A stretch of DNA of 64,000 nucleotides from Dryomyza anilis (Eukaryota > Arthropoda > Insecta > Diptera > Dryomyzidae). Shown here piece by piece: positions 56,978-64,000 of this stretch. The first letter of the stretch is position 1; the number at the start of each line of letters is the position of its first letter. Both the position numbers and the translations under genes were made by a program. The notes below the pieces were generated by a model, which saw only the letters and a list, made by a program, of their open reading frames with translations, did no database searches and was not told the DNA's origin. The stretch spans positions 81,028,583 to 81,092,582 of the forward strand of contig OX638130.1 of the NCBI GenBank assembly GCA_951804985.1. The letters run 5' to 3'.

Positions 56978-57634
56978 TTTTTTTTGTCTAAAATGCAATA
57001 ACATTTCAAAAACAACTTACAATTTTCTACATTACCCTATTTCCCACTTTACCCCAGGTTTCCCTAATTAATAAATCTGAAATGACAGTGTTTGGTTCAG
57101 GGATCGGAGATGGTACATTTATGTTTTTTTTGTTAAATGTTTTTTTTTGTCTAAAAATGCAATAACATTTCAAAAAATTACTATTTTCTACATTACCCCA
57201 TTTCCCACTTTACCCCAGGTTTCCCTAATTAATAAATCTGAAAGGACAGTGTTTGGTTCAGGGACCGGAGATGGTACATATATGTTTTTTTTGTTAAATG
57301 TTTTTTTTTGTCTAAAAATGCAATAACATTTCAAAAAATTACAATTTTCTACATTACCCTATTTCCCACTTTACCCCAGGTTTCCCTAATTAATAAATCT
57401 GAAATGACAGTGTTTGGTTCAGGGACCGGAGTTGGTACATTTATGTTTTTTTTGTTAAATGTTTTTTTTTGTCTGAAAATGCAATAACATATCAAATAAT
57501 TTTACTATTTTCTACATTACCCCATTTCCCACTTTACCCCAGGTTCCCATATTTAAAAAAATAAATGACGATGTTAGATTTAGGTGACGGAGCTGGTACA
57601 CTTAAGGTTTTTTTTAATGTTCTATTTCGCAGTT
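56978..57634 (+). repeat. 161-bp tandem repeat, about 4 copies, near-identical
   Basis: Anchor GTCTAAA/GTCTGAA recurs at 56986, 57149, 57310 and 57471, i.e. spacings 163, 161 and 161. Units share CAATAACATTTCAAAAAA, TTTTCTACATTACCCYATTT, CCCACTTTACCCCAGGTTTC, AATTAATAAATCTGAAA and GTGTTTGGTTCAGGGA with few differences, except the second half of the last unit, which is diverged. Each unit has a pyrimidine-rich tract ending in CCCCAG|GTTT, resembling a 3' splice site on the + strand. Confidence 0.9.
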
Positions 57635-58812
57635 AAAAAAAAGAAAAACTTACACTTCATTCTAAATGAAGAGTAAGCCTAAGCCCATCTTTGTATTTTA
57701 TATTTGCGGTGCGTGTCATTTTGTCGTTTTTTGTTTATTATATGCGATATTGTTTACTGCGTTCTGAATTTACAATATTGCTGACGTTTCCCATGTATTT
57801 AGCACAGCACGTTATTAAAACCGGGTTAATTACGCATTTTGTGTGTTAATAATAAATAATAAACTCTGGTTAAACATATTGGCCCGTAACTATATTTAAA
57901 AATAACCTAGAGCTTAATTTTAATTACGACTTTTTTTAAAGTTTTTCTATGAAAATAAATGTCAAAAAGCTATACATTAAATAAAACATTAAACTGTCTA
58001 TAGTTACGCACCATTTTAATTACATTATATTGTTTACATTTTCAAAACAAACTAAAATTGATTTACAGCAAACATACTATTATTGCAATAAAAATATAAT
58101 ATATAAAATATGATATATAAAAAGTTTCCCGTAAGTTGCTGCAATCATATTTAAAACAATATGTCTCCTGTTATATTTTACCAAGTTAATCAATTCTTGA
58201 AAACTTTTCAAAATTAACCCTTTAAAAAAACTGTTTATCATCTTATCTACCTACTCATATTAGACAACTGAATGAAGTTCATTATGTAAATTATATATGT
58301 AAATATTTCTCAAAATACAATTATCTCAAAAGAGGAAACCTTAACATACACCCACACGCACTTAAGATATTTGAAAATTTTCAAATACTAAAATGACAAA
58401 ATGCATAGCAAATGCAGACAGAAAAGTATACAATTTCGTTTATAATTTGTTAATATTTAAACGATTAAATTTATCATATTAATTTTACTGATTACATAAT
58501 TTAAACATGCAGCCGACTAAATTGTTGGGCGCCATTTATATTTGCTATGTCGTCGAATGATGTTGGTTAATATATATATTTTTTATATTTATTTTATCTT
58601 GAATTGTTTTGGCATCACAGCAACAAAAGGCAGCACAGCAACAAATAATATACAAACTTTGAATAAAATTAAAAATAATTAATTTCCGAGTGTACGTGGT
58701 GGACTGCTAGCCGACATGAACTTCAACCTGTTGCTGTTTACCAATTATTATAATTACAACTAAACGTTGGAACATTTGTACTTTCTTAGAACAAAATACA
58801 TAACATATTGTT
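57635..58812. other. Noncoding, AT-rich
   Basis: No features with definable ends; small balanced patch near 58510-58560 and 58690-58730. No gene. Confidence 0.45.
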
Positions 58813-59356
58813 TATACCCTGCACTAAAAGTGAATGGGTATATTCATTTTGTTCAACCGTTTGCAACACCCAGAAGGAGGCGTAATCGGTATGGAATCCG
58901 GAATTCTTGATCAGCGTGATCTCCTGAGTCGATGTTCGTCTGTCTGTGTGTTGATAGGAATTATAGGAAAACCTGAATACCTATATCAATGAAACTATGA
59001 ATTTACATTACTTGAATACCTAGCTGTCTGCTAGAATAGAGATGTCGCAATAATTTACTGCACGTCACATACTGTATAAGTATTTAAAAGAACCTACGTA
59101 TTCTGATTTTTCCTACTTGAGCGTTAGGTATTTGATAATTTCATTATCCGACGTACTGAAATGGAAGGAAATTCTTTATCCAAGTTTGCAGTTATTTTCA
59201 GGATTTATGTCCTGGTGACCTCTGGACCATTCGGAACCACGGCTGAGACCGACTATAACTTTCACAATCCTTGAAGTTATTTTTAAACCCACACTAATAA
59301 AATGTTACCACTTCAAAATTTCCCATATGATCTGACCTTTCTGAAAGGTTAAATAA
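58813..59356 (+). mobile_element. DINE-like element, second copy
   Basis: TATACCCTGCACTAAAAGTG, ATGGGTATATTC, TTTGCAACACCCAGAAGGAG, TTCTTGATCAGCGTGATCTC, GTCTGTCTGTG, then the conserved 3' part (GGAAATTCTTTATCC, ATTTTCAGGATTTATG, GAGACCGACTATAAC, TTTCCCATATGATCTGACC). The middle is shorter and more diverged than in 53626. Confidence 0.8.
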
Positions 59357-60692
59357 AATTTGATAGTTACACTTTAAATTAAAATTGAAAATTCAAAAAA
59401 GTTGCACAACACTGGTTGTTTCCCGTGTTTCTGTGCCTTGATTCTTAACACATTAGATTTAATTATATATTAAATATAACACATTAGATTTAAATTAGAT
59501 TTAATGTATTTAAATAATCATATTTGTCGCTATAGACTATGTCCAGTGACTGAATACAAACTGACTTTAAAGAATTCATTTCATTGAAAGTTCATTTGAA
59601 TATACGAACTGAACTGAAATTTTTCGCTGTGTAGAGTTTTTCATTAATCGGATTATTAGTGGATTATATTATTTCCAAAAAGTACAGAAGCAAATTAAGT
59701 TAATTAGCTGAAAAATAAAAACAGCCATGAGTTCAAAGTAAAAAGCTAATTTTTATTATATGGAAATATAATATCTCGTATACGTCATTCTATTTATTTA
59801 TTTTATATATCTGTTATAATACACATTTTCGTCGTAATTATTGCCTGTTTGTGACTATCAGGGGAACAATTTGAAGCTCACTTTACGCTCTATTTGTGTT
59901 TTGTATTTGCATCTTAATTTTATGTGGGTGCGTTATACAGGGTATCTTTTAAAATATGAAACAACCAAAATAAATTTAAATCTATAGACAGATTTGCTGC
60001 AAATAGAAATATTTAATTTGTTAATTTTGAAAATGTACCAACACAATATATAAAAGAAAAACTTAAAACAGCAAATTAAGTTAATTTTTATTCCAGTTTT
60101 ATTTCGTTTCGTTTTTATATGTCTAGGGTTTTATATTCTAATTGCATTGAAGAGTAACTCTGTGGTGTTAAATTTAATTTGAATGTATGTCACGAATTTA
60201 ACACTTCATTTTTATCACTTCGATACAATCAGTGTTGGTCCAATGTTAGTAGGTTTTAACCTACGAATATGTAAAACATGCAATAAAAGGCTCTGTGTGC
60301 ACATTACCAAGTTATGGATAAATTCTATTTGGAGACTTTAAACTATTAAAATTTTAATTTTTGTTTTTTATGATTACAAGTTTCTGGTCACGTTTGGAGT
60401 TTAGAAGCCGTCTACCACATTTACGATCATTATTGAGTTGTATGGCTTTTACCAGACTCAGTTTTTTTGACTAAATTGGATTATTTTTTTGTATTTTTAA
60501 ATTGCTATTGAACAAAATAAAATTCTCAGTTCTGTGGCTATAAAACATTCCACATTATAATCCCCAATTTAAATGAAATAACATCAGAATCTATTAAGTA
60601 ATGTTAGGTCCAATGGGCAATTGTTTAATGAAGTTATTACGTCTGTACCCAGCATATATGTGATAATCTGTGAGGAAATTAAACTTGATTAT
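59357..60692. other. Noncoding, AT-rich
   Basis: A short direct repeat of AACACATTAGATTTAA at about 59448-59495. Otherwise nothing. Confidence 0.45.
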
Positions 60693-60775
60693 CGGATAAA
60701 TTGGATCCGAGGTCACCGGGGATTACGATACCTGAAAATAACTGGAAACTTCTAAGCATTAAAGAATTGACTTTA
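60693..60775 (-). mobile_element. DINE-like 3' fragment, reverse
   Basis: On the minus strand: CAATTCTTTAATGCTTAGAAG, GTTATTTTCAGGTATCG and CCCCGGTGACCTC match the AATTCTT...AGTTTGCAGTTATTTTCAGG...GGTGACCTC piece of the copy at 58813. The rest is missing or unrecognisable. Confidence 0.5.
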
Positions 60776-61559
60776 ATATGAGTTTACTGAAGTTTACTGA
60801 TGATTTATAAATAAGATGTTCATAAAACATATATATATTTTTAATAATTGTATTTATTAATTATATTCATAAATTATATATAATACTAAACAAATGCAAT
60901 ATTCATGGATAAAAAAATTCTAAACCACTATGTATTTGTTATGAATAGGATTTATAAATTTTACAAATTTTATATTGAATCATAAAATCCGAAATTTTGA
61001 ATATTTATTCATAACTTGTATTACTTATTGCATAATAATTTTCAAAATGTGCAATTCACGTAAATTGAGAAAAACCACAGCGTTAAATTGGTTAATTAGT
61101 TTAAGAGAATTCGATTGGAGAACTTGAAAAAAGCATTTTTATCAACAAAATTTAAAATAAAAATTCATTTAAAAAAATTGATAAAAATCGAGAATGTAAG
61201 ATGATACACAAATTTTAATTTTGCAAAATTAGTTCAAACTCTTTCGAAGAAATTGAGCTATCAATGACAAATATATATGGGTAATATTTGATTATAAAAA
61301 ATACAAATAGGCATGAAAATAAAAAAATGTGAGCGGATCACGTTCATTTTTTGAGCACCTATTGATAGATGATTGCTTGTAATTATTTTTAAATTTTAGA
61401 ACTTTATCTTTAATACTTTACGAGATATGTGATCCTAAAAAGTAAATCCATATCTCGTAGTGGATTTAGAAGAGTACGTTAACTAATTCGACTCATTTTC
61501 GAACATGGAATTACTATTCCACTAAAATATATTAGAAATAAATTTCGTATCATTCGGAA
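60776..61559. other. Noncoding, AT-rich
   Basis: GAGATATGTGATCCTAAAAA and CATATCTCGTAGTGGAT near 61422-61466 form a small inverted pair (GAGATATG/CATATCTC). Part of this may belong to the element ending at 61732. Confidence 0.4.
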
Positions 61560-61732
61560 TTACAGTTTTGAAGTTATCGTGTATAGGCGGACAGACAGAC
61601 GGCCATATCTAAATCGACTCGGAAAGTGATTGATCAAGAAAATATATACTGTTTCATACCGGTCAGGCCTACTAAGAGGCGCTAAAACATCCTCACATAC
61701 ATTTTATACTTGTAATAGGGTATAAACATAAA
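61560..61732 (-). mobile_element. TATACCC...GTCTGTCTGTC-type repeat end, reverse
   Basis: On the minus strand: TATACCCTATTACAAGTATA, then TTTTCTTGATCAATCACTTT, CCGAGTCGATTTAGATATGG, CCGTCTGTCTGTCCGCC. The general plan (TATACCC start, GATCA, GAGTCGATTTAG, GTCTGTC run) resembles the DINE family, but the first 80 bases differ, so it is a related or convergent family. Confidence 0.5.
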
Positions 61733-62879
61733 ATGAGATTTTTTAATTAATACTCAATTATAATGCTTTCACATGATCTTTCTGTTCTCAAAATTTATCC
61801 ATAGATAACTTTTATTTAACGCCATTTTCTTTACAAATGTGCTGGCTTATTTTGGAATATTACAAACTGTGTATCATCTTGAGTTTTCACTTTTTCGCCA
61901 TTTTTTAAATGCAATTTTGAATAATTTTGATCGAAAAAATTTACATTTTTCGAGTTCTTCTACAGAGTTCTCTTAAACCAGTGAACCAATTCCAAAATGT
62001 TGTAAATGTTTATTGGATATTTAATTACCTTTCATTCGACATATCACTTGTGCATTTGAGTTCTATAAAACGCGAGATATTTACAAATATATGTGACCAC
62101 CTTTTTGAAAGCTCAGTACAAAAGTTATTGCCGGAATCTCGTAAACCTATCCACAGAAAATTTTTTAATTCATATTTTCAAAATCTCCGGGTCATTTCCA
62201 ATAATACAAAAATGTAGTGTAATAAATCATAAAAAGCATTCCAGATTACTCATGACTTATGAATAAATTGTACATAAAACACGAGTAAACATACGCATAA
62301 TTTTATTACATTATGTAATCATAATAATTATTTTTACCATAATCATATATTACGAATAAAAACCAAATCATTATGATTACTTGTTTTCGTGTTTATACGC
62401 AATACCCGAATCTTTTTGGGTATTTTTATTGTGTGTTATATAATTTTGACCATTTAGTACTGAAATAAGCCCTATTCTGATTGGGTACTCTTGAAAATAT
62501 ACTTTGAGTGTTATTTCATTCAATTTGAACGTTATAACATCCTAATTTGGGTGTTTTTTTATTTTTACCGTTTTTAAACATTTCCGTTAAATCCTTAAAG
62601 TTCAGTAGTTTTGTGAAATACAAAGTGTGTCATATTATGGATATATTTTTTTTTAAATCTTCATATTTCTTAATCACTTGAACAAATATTACGAAATATT
62701 TTGTCACGTTATCAAAAAGTCAGAGAGTTAGTTACCTGCTGGCATTAATTTCCGTTGTTGGCTCGACGTTTATTGACACTTGTTTTTTTTTTTTCATTCT
62801 GCGTTTTCTTTTTACTCTTCGTATTTTGTTTATTTTCTTATTTCCCATTCATTTTTTGCCGTTTTCGTTTGATTTCGTT
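61733..62879. other. Noncoding; possible small element 62400-62560
   Basis: AATACCCGAATCTTTTTGGG at 62401 and GGGTACTC/TTTGGGTG words to 62554 suggest inverted termini of a small element (ACCC...GGGT), not firmly delimited. A T-rich tract lies at 62780-62880. The 96-codon frame at 61927-62217 is not recognised. Confidence 0.35.
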
Positions 62880-63050
62880 TCGCTTATCAACGTTGCATTT
62901 GTTGCTGCGTTATCTGAGTGTCGTCGCCGCGTCATGCGACGCGACCCGCCTCGCAATGCGATGCGTGACAATCATGTAGTTGTTGACTTTGTTTGAGCTG
63001 TTTTCTTGCCTACATTGAGGCGCGCGCGCACCAACTGTCACCATATCGCA
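62880..63050. promoter_or_regulatory. GC-rich island, candidate regulatory DNA
   Basis: GTCGTCGCCGCGTCATGCGA, CGCGACCCGCCTCGCAATGC and GAGGCGCGCGCGCACC give a sharp GC peak with CpG dinucleotides and GCGAC/GTCGC symmetry, between T-rich flanks. Chance frames on both strands end here. Could be an enhancer or a small promoter; no direct evidence. Confidence 0.3.
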
Positions 63051-64000
63051 TTTATTCCGATAAAATATATGTTGTATATTTATTGAATTTTTTTTTGTTC
63101 TGTTTTTTTTTTCTTTTTGCATCTTGTATTATTTCCTCTTGATTTATTCCAATTGTTTATCTTGCTCTTTTTGTAGTAATGCGATAAGCACTGCTTAAAA
63201 CAAACATTGTTGATAAAAACACTTTTGCTACATGAAATTCATTTATTTTTCGTATTGTACACATGTTTTGCATTGCAAATATTGTAAATTAAGTCGAGCA
63301 CTTCTCATACCATGGAAATGTAAATGCTGCATCTATATTTGAAGTATATTGAGGATTTGAGATGAATAATGGGTTAAATCCAGTTTTTAAAAATTGAATT
63401 AAAACCTGATTTGTAATATAGAACTATTGTACATATGTTTACCGACAAAATTATCTGTTAAAGGTACGTCTCATATCAAAAATTCAAAAGTCCCAAAAGT
63501 TTTCATATCAAAATGCCCAGATGTCCTGTATTGTATTTCAATAAGATCCATTTTAATAATCATTTATATATTTTTTATTGTAGCACACATTTTATGTTTG
63601 GTCTATTAGAAAATTTGGTCTTAAAACTGGTTGGGTTGCCCTACACGCAGAGGAAAAAATAGTTTGCAGCGAACATAATATATTGAGAAAAATCTCATAT
63701 TGAGAAAAATCACACAAAATCGTAATAAATCACACGAATTGATAATTGGTTTTCTCCATACATAATTGCCTCGATTTCGAGATATCCATAAAGGTTTACA
63801 TTCATTTTCATGTCTTCTACACAATAACTATTTTTATATTCGCAATTAATTGCGACATATAATTTAAACAAAGATATACATTTTCGAACTTTACCTACAA
63901 TGCATCAAACGTTATTAAGTTCAAAGTTTCATAAAAAAAATCCATTAATAGATCCAATGATGCCAACTAAGAGGAATACCCCAATTTGTGGGGAATTTTA
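63051..64000. other. Noncoding, AT-rich
   Basis: No features; a direct repeat of ATATTGAGAAAAATC at about 63679-63710 is noted. Confidence 0.45.

Noticed and set aside
1..64000. CRISPR arrays, operons, ribosome binding sites, rho-independent terminators
   Set aside because: The sequence is eukaryotic (insect-like) and no regularly spaced direct-repeat/spacer pattern exists; the tandem arrays have no unique spacers.

Overview
The window looks like AT-rich noncoding DNA from a higher (probably calyptrate) fly. Reasons: long A/T tracts, interrupted-CAA and GTT-rich stretches typical of dipteran untranslated leaders, relatives of the Drosophila INE-1/DINE-1 (Helitron-like) family, tRNA-derived SINEs, and many short terminal-inverted-repeat elements with TA target duplications. 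Species is not determinable by eye. I found no open reading frame that I recognise as a conserved protein and no rRNA, true tRNA gene, CRISPR array or bacterial feature.

The most gene-like segment is about 22196-23626 on the + strand. It is a long, purine/CAA-rich, stop-rich and uORF-containing block that reads like a fly 5' untranslated exon and ends at a splice-donor-like site (GAG|GTACGC at 23626/23627). If that is right, everything to the right of it in the window lies in a very long first intron. About 17.2 kb downstream is the best single signal in the window: a T-rich tract followed by TTTGCAG|GTAAGT at 40810/40811, the juxtaposed acceptor-donor signature of a recursive-splicing ratchet point (zero-nucleotide exon).

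The rest is a patchwork of repeats. (1) DINE-like copies at 15541-16125, 53626-54306, 58813-59356, with fragments at 885-925 and 60693-60775. (2) A TA-duplicating element family with CCCTAGTAGAAAT ends in five places (8642, 12039, 23833, 37437, 52406). (3) A TA-duplicating family with CCCGAGTGG ends in four places (14545, 25649, 27152, 27560). (4) A family with CCCAGTMTGCCAT ends, full of CGATATCG palindromes (38809 and 50748). (5) Two SINE families (8795; and 30075, 37793, 43985). (6) Large foldbacks at 19488-20722 (with a diverged single-arm relative at 10700), 32209-32377, 45149-45895 (split by a nested insertion) and 56389-56812. (7) A dispersed 15-bp minisatellite (29975-32117). (8) A near-identical 161-bp tandem array (56978-57634). 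(9) A ~200-bp degenerate array (12240-12960).

Several islands stand out from the AT-rich background by higher GC and lower repeat content (6360-6780, 13290-13900, 16930-17220, 42790-43260, 49040-49330, 50010-50180, 62880-63050). They are candidate cis-regulatory modules only; nothing in the sequence proves function. All identifications were made by eye, without alignment or database search.
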